64,000 nucleotides of DNA, taken from contig CBDEGT010000003.1 of NCBI GenBank assembly GCA_965237965.1, forward strand, positions 1,178,001 through 1,242,000, written 5' to 3'. How positions within the stretch are numbered: position 1 is the first letter of the stretch; each line of letters begins with the position of its first letter. Position numbers and translations under genes: made by a program. The notes under the pieces were generated by a model that was not told where the DNA came from, made no database searches, and saw only the letters and a program-made list of their open reading frames with translations. The stretch comes from UBA2988 sp965237965 (GTDB lineage Bacteria; Gemmatimonadota; Gemmatimonadetes; Longimicrobiales; Gaopeijiaceae). This document shows positions 16,712-25,349 of this stretch, piece after piece.

Positions 16712-17578
16712 ATGCGACCCCTATTGCAACAGATGGCTCTCCTGACGCTTCTCCTGGCTGCCTTCCCTGTCGCGGCTACCGCACAGCAGGAGGACGACGA
16801 CTCCTTTCTCCGCGTGAGTGTCCCGGAGGAGGGCGAGGACCGGATCCACCGGCTCCGCACCCAGGTCCGTCACACGACGGTCATCGTGCTCCCCGCCGGT
16901 GAGAACATCCTGGATTTCGTGGTCGGCGACTCGGAGTACTGGCACCTGACCGGCGCGGCGAACGTCGCATTCCTGAAGCCTCTCGCTTCGGACGCGGCGA
17001 CGAACATCGCGCTCGTATGCGAGTCGGGGCGGATCTACTCGTTCCTGGTAGCCGAGCACAGCGACGGGCCGCCCCATCTGGTCGTCCGTGTCGAGTCCGG
17101 AGCGGAGGAGACGGGGCTGTACAGCGACGGCAGCGGCCGTCCCGCGTTCGTCGCACGGAGCGAGGTCGCGGCCTATCAGCAGATGGCCGCCGAGGCGGCC
17201 GAGGCCGCGCGGAGTGCCCGGGAGGAGGCCGAGGCCGGCATCCTGGAGGCCCGGTCGCAGGCTGAGTCGGCGATCGAGGAGTTCCGAGCCGCCTATCCGG
17301 AGCGTCTCGCCTTCGAGTACCGGCTGGACGGGGACGCGGCCGACCGGCCATTCCTGGTCGAGGCGATGTGGCACGACGGGCAGTTCACCTACCTCCGGTC
17401 CCGCGCGCAGGAGTCGCCGGCCCTCTATGAGCTCCGGGACGGTGAGCCTGCGCTCGTCGCTTACGACCTGAGCGAGGACGGCCTCTACATCGCCCGCCAT
17501 GTGCTTGCCGACGGGTGGCTCCAGATCGGCGACGAGCGGGCTGCCTGGCGGTTCACGCCGAGTGAGAGGTTCCGATGA
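16712..17578 (+). CDS. virB9: VirB9/TrbG-like outer-membrane channel protein
   Basis: 288 residues with a signal peptide (LLLAAFPVAATAQQ). The N-terminal half has the VirB9 beta-sandwich pattern (LPAGENILDFVVGDSEYWHLTGAANVAFLKPL). A helical, Ala/Glu-rich linker lies at about 150-195. The C-terminal half (FEYRLDGDAADRPFLVEAMWHDGQFTYLR...YIARHVLADGWLQIGD) is the VirB9 C-terminal domain that contacts VirB7/VirB10. AAGGAG precedes the start. Coupled to virB10 by a four-base overlap. Confidence 0.88.
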   Translation: MRPLLQQMALLTLLLAAFPVAATAQQEDDDSFLRVSVPEEGEDRIHRLRTQVRHTTVIVLPAGENILDFVVGDSEYWHLTGAANVAFLKPLASDAATNIALVCESGRIYSFLVAEHSDGPPHLVVRVESGAEETGLYSDGSGRPAFVARSEVAAYQQMAAEAAEAARSAREEAEAGILEARSQAESAIEEFRAAYPERLAFEYRLDGDAADRPFLVEAMWHDGQFTYLRSRAQESPALYELRDGEPALVAYDLSEDGLYIARHVLADGWLQIGDERAAWRFTPSERFR

Positions 17579-17979
17579 GCCGCTGGAAGCAGTGGGTCCG
17601 GCCCCCGGAAGGTGCGCTCCCCGGGGGCATCGTCACTAAGGCCGGCGTGGTGTTGATCGCCGTGCTCGTCGGCGGACTGCTCCTGTCCTGGGCGATGACG
17701 GGTCCCGAGGAGGCCGACGCTCCCGGGGCGCTGCCCGAAGCGCAGGCGGTCGACGACGGGATGGGACGGTCGCTCCAGAACCGCATTCGCCAAGAGGCCG
17801 AGCGGCAGACCCTGGAGGCCGCCGCCCGGGCGCGCGCCGAGCTCGCACGCCGGCAGGCCGCGGCCGCCGAAGAGATGGCCCGGCTCCAGACCGAGGCCGA
17901 GGCGCCGAACACCGCAGCCCTCGGTATCGGAGCGGCGGAGTCGGAGCTTCGGGCTCCGGATCCGTCGGATCTGGCATGA
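17575..17979 (+). pseudogene. virB10: VirB10/TrbI, truncated: only the N-terminal part remains
   Basis: 134 residues: a short cytoplasmic start, one membrane helix (VTKAGVVLIAVLVGGLLLSWAM, about 21-42) and an Ala/Glu/Arg-rich periplasmic coiled segment. VirB10 proteins are normally about 350-450 residues and carry a C-terminal beta-barrel that forms the outer-membrane pore; that part is absent. Overlapping the stop, a 26-codon frame from 17977 ending in a Pro/Gly-rich tail just before virB8 could be the end of another deleted gene. I infer an internal deletion removing the virB10 3' part and possibly virB6. Confidence 0.75.
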
Positions 17980-18058
17980 TGGCGCTCATGGTGCGTGGAG
18001 GCGGACGCCTCTCCGCCGCCGCTAACCCGGCCCGCCCCCCGATCCCCGGAGGTTAAAG

Positions 18059-19030
18059 ATGAAACGAGAACGCGATGCCGGCCGCGAGTACGCGGAGATC
18101 TGGGGCGAGACCGTCGAGGCGAACCGGAAGCTCCGGACTCTTGCGGTCGTTCTCGCGGGAGCGTGCCTCATGCTCGGCGTGCTCCTGCTCCGTGTCGCGA
18201 CCGTCGAGCCGCCCCGTCCCATCGTCGTGCGGGTCGACGAGGTCGGCCGCGCCGAGGCCGTGGCCTACGAGGCCGCAACGGCGCAGGCGGATCCGCTCGA
18301 TCCCACGACCAAGTACTTCCTGAACCGGTTCATCTCCGACTTCTACTCCAGGCGCCAGGCGACGGTCGAGGAGCACTGGACGCGGAGCCTCCGCTTCCTC
18401 TCGACCGAGCTGGCGAACGCCGCGTTCACGCGGGACGGCGCCGAGGTCGCCGCCATGGCGGCCGGCACCTCCGACACCGAGCACCAGGTCGAGCAGGTCG
18501 TGCTTCGCATCCACCCCGCACCCGAGGCGCCGCACGGCGCGACGGCCGACTTCGACCTGGTCCACTTCAGGCAGGGGCAGGAGACCCTGAGGGAGCGCTG
18601 GTCGATCACGGTCCGGTTCACGTTCCTCACCGTCATCCCCTCCGAGCTCGTCGTCTACAATCCGATGGGCATCCTCATCACCTACCTCCAGGCCGACCGT
18701 GCCCTGGTCACGGAGCCGCCCACGAGCCGTGGCTGCCGACCGAGTCCGAGAAGGTCGGCGCATTCGAGACGCTCGGTGTCGAGCGCCGGATCCTGCCCTC
18801 GCGGCTCTACCGCGGAGCCGCCGGTAACACCCGGCGCTATTTCCCGCTCAAGCTGCCGGTCGCGCTCGAGTTCGCTCGGGCCCGGACGATACTCGGCGGC
18901 TGGGCAGAAGCCTCCGGCCCGGCCGAGCCGGACGCCGGGATCCGTGAAGAGATTGACCGTATCGAGCGTGCCATCCTTCAAGGCGCGATCCAGATCCTCG
19001 AGGAGTTCGGAGGCCTGCAGGCCGCGTTGA
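18059..19030 (+). pseudogene. virB8: VirB8/TrbF-like protein with frameshifted 3' end
   Basis: The first 220 residues are VirB8-like: a cytoplasmic start, a membrane helix (TLAVVLAGACLMLGVLLL, about 28-47) and a periplasmic domain with PLDPTTKYFLNRFISDFYSRR and NPMGILITYLQADRAL. After about 18720 the frame becomes Arg/Ser-rich shadow sequence, while good coding sequence appears in another frame (18721-19140). The native VirB8 therefore probably ended near 18720, or the region has suffered a deletion or frameshift. GGAGG precedes the ATG at 18059. Confidence 0.75.
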
Positions 19031-19140
19031 AACGCAGCGTCGCGCTGACGAAGCAGGCACGTCGGCAGCGCGGCCGAGGGCCGATCCACACCGGCCGCAC
19101 CTGGCAAACGGCGCGCCTCTCCGGGGCGCACTTCCGATGA
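18721..19140 (+). pseudogene. Fragment of an unidentified protein, no start codon
   Basis: From HEPWLPTESEKVGAFETLGVERR to GRTWQTARLSGAHFR the frame has good amino-acid composition (YRGAAGNTRRYFPLKLPVALEFARARTILGGW, then a helical segment), but no ATG, GTG or TTG lies near its beginning. It abuts the virB8 frame exactly where that frame degenerates. It is probably the 3' part of another gene of the element, joined to virB8 by deletion. I do not recognise the family. Confidence 0.55.
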
Positions 19141-19311
19141 CCGGCCTGCGTGTCATGCCACCACTAGGGCGTGAAAACGACGCGAGGGGTCAATTCACGA
19201 CTCGGCCCGGCCCTGATTCACACGGGACCCACCGCATATGCGCCGACTCGGCAGCGTCTTACGCCTCAGCGGCCCGGCCGGACGTGGCGAGACGGGCCGA
19301 TGAGGCGGATA
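19141..19311. other. Non-coding stretch before the structured element
   Basis: No gene supported. It contains, around 19155-19173, a partial inverted copy of the hairpin sequence at 19333-19352 (GCCCTAGTGxTGGC). Such inverted copies are common around transfer origins. Confidence 0.4.
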
Positions 19312-19399
19312 CGGGAGCGACCCCGCCCGCGGACGCCCTAGTGATGGCGTGGGGGCGTGCGTGTTTTCACACGCTCTGCCCCCGGCGGGGTCGCTCCCG
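19312..19399 (+). other. 88-nt three-way-junction structure (candidate oriT or structured RNA)
   Basis: Arms 19312-19327 and 19384-19399 form a perfect 16-bp stem. Inside lie two further hairpins: ACGCC/GGCGT (19333-19337 with 19346-19350), and a compound one with GGGGGC/GCCCCC (19351-19356 with 19378-19383) and GCGTG/CACGC (19359-19363 with 19370-19374). It ends just before the virD4 start. The nested perfect pairing is not expected by chance. Placement before the coupling-protein gene suggests an origin of transfer or a regulatory RNA; neither is proven. Confidence 0.75.
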
Positions 19400-19432
19400 G
19401 CCATGTATCCCTCCGGGAAGGGTGCCAGCGCG

Positions 19433-21472
19433 ATGCTGAAGCCGGCGACGCTCGTCCTCGTGGGCCTCGCTTCGGCGGCCGCCATCGCTCACGCGTTCCG
19501 GGCGCCGTTCCCCGGACCCGGCGGCAACCCCGTGCTGGACTTGATCGCCTACCACGATCCGGGCTTCCACACGGTGATCCGCGTCTGGTACTACGTGGCG
19601 CCCGCCGTCGCCGTGGTGCTCTTCGGCAGCCTCGGCCTCTCGGTCTGGAGAGTCTGGCTCCAGCCGCGAGCGGGAGGAGGGCGCCGGGGCACGTTGCCAC
19701 CCTGGCCCGCCTCGCCCGAGGACGAGACACCATCGCTGGTGATCGGCGAGCTCCACCATCCCGTCGTCCCGCGCGAGAGCGAGCGGCCCTCCTGGCTCGT
19801 CGTTCCCGAGACGGGGCTCTACACCGGCGTGCTCATCGTCGGGGCCGTCGGGTCGGGAAAGACTTCGGCCTGCATGTATCCGTTCGCCCAGCAGCTCCTC
19901 TCCTGGCAGGCCGACCGGCCCAGGCGACGGGCCAGCGCCCTGGTGCTCGAGGTCAAGGGCGACTTCTGCCATGACGTGCGCCGGATCCTCGAAGGCGCCG
20001 GCCGCGGGGACGACTACCTGGAGATCGGCCTCGACGGCTCCTGGCAGTGGAACCCACTCGACGATCACCTGCTCGACACCTATTCGCTCGCCTACAGCGT
20101 CGCCTCCCTGATCAACCAGCTCTTCGGCAAGAGTCGCGAACCGTTTTGGCAGCAAGCCTACACGAACCTCGTGCGCTGGATCATCGAACTGTATCGGCTC
20201 TTGCCGGGGGGCTGGGTCACCCTCCAAGACATCTACCGCTGCACGGTGGATGCGGAACTGTTCGGCCGGAAGATCGGCGAGGCCCGCGAGCTGGCCGACC
20301 GGCTCTGCCCGGTGCGGGCCGTCATCGCGACCAAGGATCTCACCGCTCACAAGGAACCCCTCGGGGAATGGGGCTGGGAGCCGGTGCCCGGCACGGACAA
20401 GGCGGCTTGCCAGCTCGACCCCGCACTCCGGGACCGGCTCAAGGAACTCAAGGTCGCATACGCGACGGAGGAGAGCGGGGGCGGAGCGGGCAGCGAGTTC
20501 CGTGAGCAGGTCGAGGCCATCGAGCGGTGGTATCTGCATGACTGGATGGCGCTCGACGCCAAGCTCCGCACGTCGATCGTCGAGGGCATCAGCGTGTTCC
20601 TCTCGCTCTTCGACCAGCCGCAGGTCGCCGGCGTGTTCTGCCCGCCGCCACCGGACCCGGACGAATCCATACATATGTATAGTGCTGCGCCGGACGAGGA
20701 CGCCGAGGCCGTCCGGCCCGTGCCGGGCCTCCGGCGCCGGCTGCCGCCGCTCAGCGAGCTGATCGAGGGCGGCAAGGTCCTCGCGCTCAACATGCCCGCG
20801 GGCGCGAACCCCGCGCTCGCCCGCGCCATCGGCGTGCTGCTCAAGAACGCCTGGATGCAGGCGCTGCTCCGGCGGCCCGCCGAGGCCGCCCGCCGGCCCG
20901 GACGCTACCTCCGGCCCGCCGTGTTCATCTGCGACGAGTACCAGGCGTTCGCGACCGTCGGCCAGGACGATCCCTCGGGCGACGAGAAGGCGTTCGCGCT
21001 CACCCGGCAGTGCCGCTGCGTCCCGATCGTCGCCACGCAGTCGATCTCCTCGCTCCGCTCCGTGCTCCCCGGAGGCGAGGCCTGGCGCACGCTCCTCCAG
21101 ACGCTCCGCACGCGGATCTTCCTGTCGCTGTCCGACGAGTCGTCGGCGCGGATCGCGTCCGAGATGTGCGGCAGCGTCATGAAGACGCAGCCCTCCTACA
21201 CGTTCACCGAGACCACGGGCAGGCCCGAGTTCTCGCTCCTGTCCGGGCGAGCCGGAGGGGGCCGCGGCACGATCGGCGCGAGCAAGTCGTTCCGGCAGCA
21301 GAGGGAGCCCGTGTTCACGCCGCGCGAGTTCGCGCTGTTGGCCAACTACCAGGCGATCTGTCTGCCCTACGACGGCACGAAGTCGCTCCCTGCCCGGCGC
21401 GTCTACCTGAAACCCCACTACCTGCCGAGGGACGTGGGCTACTGGCGGCTCCGCGAGGAGGGCCGGATATGA
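19433..21472 (+). CDS. virD4: VirD4/TraG-type coupling ATPase
   Basis: About 679 residues from the ATG at 19433 (GGGAAGGG upstream); ATGs at 19403 and 19349 are alternatives, but the latter lies inside the hairpin element. Two N-terminal membrane helices (about 3-20 and 45-70) precede the nucleotide-binding domain. Walker A is GAVGSGKTSACMYPF (about residue 137) and Walker B is VFICDEYQAFATVG (about 497). CVPIVATQSISSL follows as in the TraG/VirD4 family. It delivers relaxosome DNA to the channel. The C-terminal half has a cysteine/proline insertion near 20635-20680. Confidence 0.93.
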   Translation: MLKPATLVLVGLASAAAIAHAFRAPFPGPGGNPVLDLIAYHDPGFHTVIRVWYYVAPAVAVVLFGSLGLSVWRVWLQPRAGGGRRGTLPPWPASPEDETPSLVIGELHHPVVPRESERPSWLVVPETGLYTGVLIVGAVGSGKTSACMYPFAQQLLSWQADRPRRRASALVLEVKGDFCHDVRRILEGAGRGDDYLEIGLDGSWQWNPLDDHLLDTYSLAYSVASLINQLFGKSREPFWQQAYTNLVRWIIELYRLLPGGWVTLQDIYRCTVDAELFGRKIGEARELADRLCPVRAVIATKDLTAHKEPLGEWGWEPVPGTDKAACQLDPALRDRLKELKVAYATEESGGGAGSEFREQVEAIERWYLHDWMALDAKLRTSIVEGISVFLSLFDQPQVAGVFCPPPPDPDESIHMYSAAPDEDAEAVRPVPGLRRRLPPLSELIEGGKVLALNMPAGANPALARAIGVLLKNAWMQALLRRPAEAARRPGRYLRPAVFICDEYQAFATVGQDDPSGDEKAFALTRQCRCVPIVATQSISSLRSVLPGGEAWRTLLQTLRTRIFLSLSDESSARIASEMCGSVMKTQPSYTFTETTGRPEFSLLSGRAGGGRGTIGASKSFRQQREPVFTPREFALLANYQAICLPYDGTKSLPARRVYLKPHYLPRDVGYWRLREEGRI

Positions 21473-22476
21473 AGCGCGCAAGCGGAATCGGCCACCTGAA
21501 GCCGTTCCTTCCGGGCCTGGAGACGCTCCTCGAGGACCCGGAGGTCTCCGAGATCATGATCAACGGACCCGGCAACGTCTGGATCGAGCGAGGCGGCCGA
21601 CTCGAGCCCCACGAGGCGCCGGGACTCACCGCCGCCTGGCTCCACCGCGCCGCGATCCACATCGCCCGGCCGCTCGGGCTCGATCCCGCCGCCAGACCCA
21701 TCCTCGATGCCCGTCTCGAGGACGGGTCCAGGGTCGCCATCTGCACGCCGCCCGCGAGTCCCGAGGTCGCCATCACCATACGCCGGTTCGGGGGCCGCGC
21801 GTTCTCGGCTCAGGACCTGGTGCGCATGGGCTCGCTGCCGGAGACGGTCCTCGGGGCCGCCCGGTCGGCCCTCTTGGCCCGCAGGAACATCCTGGTCTCC
21901 GGAGGCACGGGCTCGGGCAAGACGACGCTGCTGAACGCGCTGATCGAGTTGCTGCCCGAAGACGAGCGGATCGTCGCCATCGAGGACACGCTCGAACTCA
22001 GGATCGAGCGCGCCAACTGCCTCCGGTTCGAGGCCGGGGCTGTCGGCACCGAGACCCCCGTCTCGATCCGCGACCTGGTGCGGCACGCGCTGCGCCACCG
22101 GCCCGACCACATCGTCGTCGGCGAGGTCAGGGGCGGCGAGGCCGCCGATCTGCTCCAGGCGCTGAACACCGGCCACGGCGGCTCGCTGACCACCATCCAC
22201 GCGAACAACGCCCGCTCCGCGCTCTCGCGCCTCGCGAGCTGCGCCATGCAGGCCGAAGGCGCGCTCCCCTGGGAGGTCACCTGCCGGGGCGTCGTGGACG
22301 GGATCGCACTTGTGCTGCACACGACCCGGCAACGGGGCAGGCGGTTCGTCGAGGAGGCGCTCGAAGTGCGCGGCTACGACGCGGCCAAGGGCCGCTGGAT
22401 CGCCGAACCGATCTGGAGCGGGGCCGACGAAGCCCCGCAAGAACAGCACCCACACACCAAGGAGGTGAACCCATGA
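21469..22476 (+). CDS. virB11: VirB11-type secretion ATPase
   Basis: 335 residues, starting at the ATG overlapping the virD4 stop (ATGA). The N-terminal domain (EDPEVSEIMINGPGNVWIERGG) is followed by Walker A GGTGSGKTTLLNALIELLP (about residue 145), the Asp box (ERIVAIEDTLELRI), VVGEVRGGEAADLLQALNTGHGG and TTIHANNARSALSRL, the full GspE/VirB11 signature. It is a hexameric traffic ATPase at the inner membrane. It looks intact. Confidence 0.95.
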   Translation: MKRASGIGHLKPFLPGLETLLEDPEVSEIMINGPGNVWIERGGRLEPHEAPGLTAAWLHRAAIHIARPLGLDPAARPILDARLEDGSRVAICTPPASPEVAITIRRFGGRAFSAQDLVRMGSLPETVLGAARSALLARRNILVSGGTGSGKTTLLNALIELLPEDERIVAIEDTLELRIERANCLRFEAGAVGTETPVSIRDLVRHALRHRPDHIVVGEVRGGEAADLLQALNTGHGGSLTTIHANNARSALSRLASCAMQAEGALPWEVTCRGVVDGIALVLHTTRQRGRRFVEEALEVRGYDAAKGRWIAEPIWSGADEAPQEQHPHTKEVNP

Positions 22477-22673
22477 AAGGCGACGAGAACATCGTTCGCG
22501 TCGAGACGCTCGATGACTTCGACCGCGAACTCGCGCGCGACGGAGGCGAGGCCCTCGAGGTGCCGGCCTCGCTGGCCGAAGAGTACGGCCTCTTCTCCGA
22601 GGACGTGGGCAGCGAGGACGAGATCCGCGACGCCGCAGAGGATCCGCACGGCCCCGAGGAGGAAGAGCTATGA
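22473..22673 (+). CDS. Small acidic protein of the conjugative element
   Basis: 66 residues, very acidic (ends EDPHGPEEEEL), with a strong ribosome site AAGGAGGTGA. It overlaps the virB11 stop and the ArdC start, so it lies in a tightly coupled operon. No domain recognised. Its charge would suit a DNA mimic such as other antirestriction proteins, but this is speculation. Confidence 0.7.
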   Translation: MKGDENIVRVETLDDFDRELARDGGEALEVPASLAEEYGLFSEDVGSEDEIRDAAEDPHGPEEEEL

Positions 22674-23698
22674 AACACGACGAATATCACCGCCAGTTCG
22701 CCGAGGGGATCATCGAGCAGATCCGCCAGGGCACCGCGCTCTGGCAGAAGCCCTGGGGGCCGGGCGAGCGCGTGCTCCCCGCGAACGTCGATACGGGCCG
22801 CTCCTACAGGGGCGGGAACAGCCTGCATCTCGCCGCCGTGCAGCAGGAGCGCGGCTACGGCGACGTGCGCTGGGGCACCTACCGCCAGATCCAAGCCCGG
22901 GACGGACAGGTGCGCAAGGGCGAGCAGGGCACTCGCATCCTCTCGTTCCAGGACCACCGGAAGATCGCCGTCACCGACGAGCGCGGTCGGCCCAAGAGGG
23001 ACAACGAAGGCAAGCGCGTCTACCGCCACGAGCGCCTGCCCACGCCCGTCGTCCGGCAATACACCGTTTTCAACGCCGAGCAGGCCGACGGGCTCCCGGC
23101 CCGGCCCACACCCACGGCCGAGCCGCTCTGGAAGGTGCACCAGGAGGCCGAGCAGGTCCTCGAGGACGGAGGGGTGCCCGTCCGTCACGTGGCGGGCGAC
23201 CGGGCGTTCTACTCGCTGAACAACGACGAGATCGTGCTGCCCGAGCGTGGACAGTTCCCCTCCGCGAACCACTACTACCAGACCGCGCTACACGAGCTGG
23301 GGCACAGCACCGGCCACCCGGAGCGCATGAACCGCGAGACGCTCACCCAAGGGATCTCTGAAGGGTTCGCCTCACCGGCCTACGCGAAGGAGGAGCTCCG
23401 CGCCGAGATCAGTGCCATGATGACGGGCGAGCGCGTGGGCGTCGGCCATGACCCGAGCCGGGGCGCCGCGTACGTCGAGGGCTGGATCGCCGCACTCGAG
23501 GAGGACCCCCGGGAGATCCGCCGCGCCGCCGCCGACTCGCAGAAGATCTCCGACTTCGTGCTCTCGCGGAGCCGCGAGCGCGAGGCCGCGCGCGAACCCG
23601 CGGCCGTGGCCGCGACCCGCGCGCCCGCGCCTGAGCGAATCGTCCATCCCGTGCCGCCGCTCCCAGTCCCGGAACGCAGTTTCGGGCCGCGCCGCTGA
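22670..23698 (+). CDS. ArdC-like antirestriction protein
   Basis: 342 residues. The N-terminal domain (about 1-125: GIIEQIRQGTALWQKPW, RSYRGGNSLHLA, RWGTYRQIQARDGQVRKGEQGT) is the ArdC single-strand-DNA-binding domain. The C-terminal part is a zincin-like metallopeptidase domain with ALHELGHSTGHPER (HExxH at about residue 207) and AEISAMM. ArdC proteins protect incoming single-stranded plasmid DNA from host restriction. The tail after 290 is low-complexity. Confidence 0.92.
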   Translation: MKHDEYHRQFAEGIIEQIRQGTALWQKPWGPGERVLPANVDTGRSYRGGNSLHLAAVQQERGYGDVRWGTYRQIQARDGQVRKGEQGTRILSFQDHRKIAVTDERGRPKRDNEGKRVYRHERLPTPVVRQYTVFNAEQADGLPARPTPTAEPLWKVHQEAEQVLEDGGVPVRHVAGDRAFYSLNNDEIVLPERGQFPSANHYYQTALHELGHSTGHPERMNRETLTQGISEGFASPAYAKEELRAEISAMMTGERVGVGHDPSRGAAYVEGWIAALEEDPREIRRAAADSQKISDFVLSRSREREAAREPAAVAATRAPAPERIVHPVPPLPVPERSFGPRR

Positions 23699-23719
23699 CG
23701 GTCGGTGAGGAGCCAGGAG

Positions 23720-24610
23720 ATGTTCGACCGCACGGTCGAACCGGACCCGCGGACCGCCGCGCCACCCAGCCGCAATCGCTACCGCATGCGGGACGGCCAC
23801 CGCCGAGAATACGCCGCGAGCCGGGACCGCGGGTCCATCTCCTTCCCCGAACGGTGCGCGCGCGGGCTCGCCGACATCGGCGTCTACGGCGCCGTCTCGT
23901 ACCGCGATCTGGCCGAGGCCCGCTTCGGCGGACACCCCTACACCACCCGGCGGGCCGTGAACGCCTGGGTACGGGAAGGGCTCGTCACCGAGACCACGGC
24001 CACCGGACCCGGGGGCAACCCGTTCAAGGTCCTGACGCTCACGCGGAAAGGCGTGGCCGAAGCTCGGAAGCGGGCCGCCGAACGGGGGATGGATCCCGGA
24101 CAGGAAGTCCGGTTCGCACGCACCCGGCCTGCGCAAGCCGCGCACGACACCGCCGTCTACCGCGCCTGCATGAAGGAGAAACAGCGGCTGCTCGACCGGG
24201 GCGCAGAAGTGCGGCGCATCCGGCTCGACACCGAACTCAAGAGCGCCGTCGCGCGCGGGAGCGAGGCGGCGCGGCTGAAGGACGGCAAGCGGGCCGCCGA
24301 TGCCGAACGGCACCGCACCGCCGGCGAACTCGGACTCCCGGTCGACGACGAAGGCCACGTGCTCTATCCGGACGCCCAGATCGAGTACACCGACGCCGAC
24401 GGCCGCACTGGACGCGTCAACATCGAGGTCGCGTCCGGCAACTACCGCGAAGGGGCCATCAAGGCGAAAGCGGCGGCCGGGTTCGCGCTCCACGCCAACG
24501 GACCGGCCGCGGCGCGGCTGCTGCGCACGCTCAGCCTTGGCGGCGGCGACGGCGACGGCTCCTGGCTGCGGGGACCCGCCGACCGCGATCCGGCCGCAGT
24601 CGAACTCTGA
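23720..24610 (+). CDS. Replication-relaxation family protein
   Basis: About 296 residues from the ATG at 23720 (GAGGAG six bases upstream); a GTG at 23705 is an alternative. A winged-helix N-terminal part (ADIGVYGAVSYRDLAEARFGGHPYTTRRAVNAWVREGLVTE...LTLTRKGVAEARKR) is followed by a nuclease-like second half (RIRLDTELKS, LPVDDEGHVLYPDAQIEYTDADGRTGRVNIEVASGNYREGAIKAKAAAGF), which fits the Replic_Relax family of conjugative elements. No classical MOB relaxase occurs in the window, so this may be the element's DNA-processing protein. Confidence 0.72.
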   Translation: MFDRTVEPDPRTAAPPSRNRYRMRDGHRREYAASRDRGSISFPERCARGLADIGVYGAVSYRDLAEARFGGHPYTTRRAVNAWVREGLVTETTATGPGGNPFKVLTLTRKGVAEARKRAAERGMDPGQEVRFARTRPAQAAHDTAVYRACMKEKQRLLDRGAEVRRIRLDTELKSAVARGSEAARLKDGKRAADAERHRTAGELGLPVDDEGHVLYPDAQIEYTDADGRTGRVNIEVASGNYREGAIKAKAAAGFALHANGPAAARLLRTLSLGGGDGDGSWLRGPADRDPAAVEL

Positions 24611-24628
24611 CTACGGGAGAAGCCCGCC

Positions 24629-24943
24629 ATGCAACCCTGGAAAATCAGCGCCGGCCTCACCGCCGCCATCGCCGGTTCGGCCATCCTTCTCGCCGGGCCG
24701 CGCCTCGAATACCTCGCGCCGTATTGGCCGCTCCTCCTCGCCGAACACGGCGTCTTGCTCGCCCTGCACCTGGCGCTCGCACTCGCAGCCGTTGCGGCCG
24801 CCATCTACGCCGTCGCACGCGCCGCCGGGCTCGCCGACCTCGGCCGGCGCGTCGATCTCGCCGAGCGCTCCGTTCGGCGCGGCGACGGGGACCCGAGCCT
24901 CACCGAAGCGCTCCGCAGAGACGCCGAAGGTGACTGGGACTGA
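24629..24943 (+). CDS. Small two-helix membrane protein
   Basis: 104 residues with two hydrophobic helices (about 8-25 and 38-65) and a charged C-terminal tail (RRVDLAERSVRRGDGDPSLTEALRRDAEGDWD). No family recognised. It lies in the conjugative-element operon between the replication-relaxation gene and the excisionase-like gene. Confidence 0.7.
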   Translation: MQPWKISAGLTAAIAGSAILLAGPRLEYLAPYWPLLLAEHGVLLALHLALALAAVAAAIYAVARAAGLADLGRRVDLAERSVRRGDGDPSLTEALRRDAEGDWD

Positions 24944-24959
24944 GCGCGGACGGACGCGC

Positions 24960-25349
24960 ATGACCGGCCGTGCATCCGTCGAGACCCTGCCAGCCACCTG
25001 GCGGACGCAGGCCAAGGCGCTCCGCCGGTACGGGGGCGAGACGCCGGCCGTCGCGCTCGAAAGCTGCGCGGCCGAGCTCGAGGCCACGCTCCGGGAGAGG
25101 GACGAGACCACCCTCTCGCTGACGGAGGCCGCCAGGGAGAGCGGCTACTCCGCTGACCATCTCGGCCGCCTCGTGCGCGACGGCAGGATCCCCAACACCG
25201 GAAGGCCCGGCGCGCCCAGGATCGCCCGCAGCCACCTGCCACGGAAGACCCAGGCGCCAGCCACACCGCTACTGGTGGAAAAGCCTAGCCGAGGCGAAGT
25301 TTCCAATGCGCAGATCGTGCAGTCCATCATCGAGAGAGGAATCGAATGA
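24960..25349 (+). CDS. Excisionase-like helix-turn-helix protein
   Basis: 129 residues from the ATG at 24960. The C-terminal part SLTEAARESGYSADHLGRLVRDGRIPNTGRPGAPRIARSHLP is a MerR/excisionase-type HTH. The N-terminal half is helical (LPATWRTQAKALRRYG...AAELEATLRERDE). The stop overlaps the integrase start, so the two are coupled. The position suggests it directs or assists integrase, as a recombination directionality factor. Confidence 0.75.
   Translation: MTGRASVETLPATWRTQAKALRRYGGETPAVALESCAAELEATLRERDETTLSLTEAARESGYSADHLGRLVRDGRIPNTGRPGAPRIARSHLPRKTQAPATPLLVEKPSRGEVSNAQIVQSIIERGIE

Noticed and set aside
17977..18056. 26-codon ORF between virB10 and virB8
   Set aside because: Pro/Gly-rich and too short to support; mentioned only as a possible scar of a deleted gene.
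19367..21481. 704-residue minus-strand ORF opposite virD4
   Set aside because: Long only because of high GC; no domains, and the plus strand has all VirD4 motifs.
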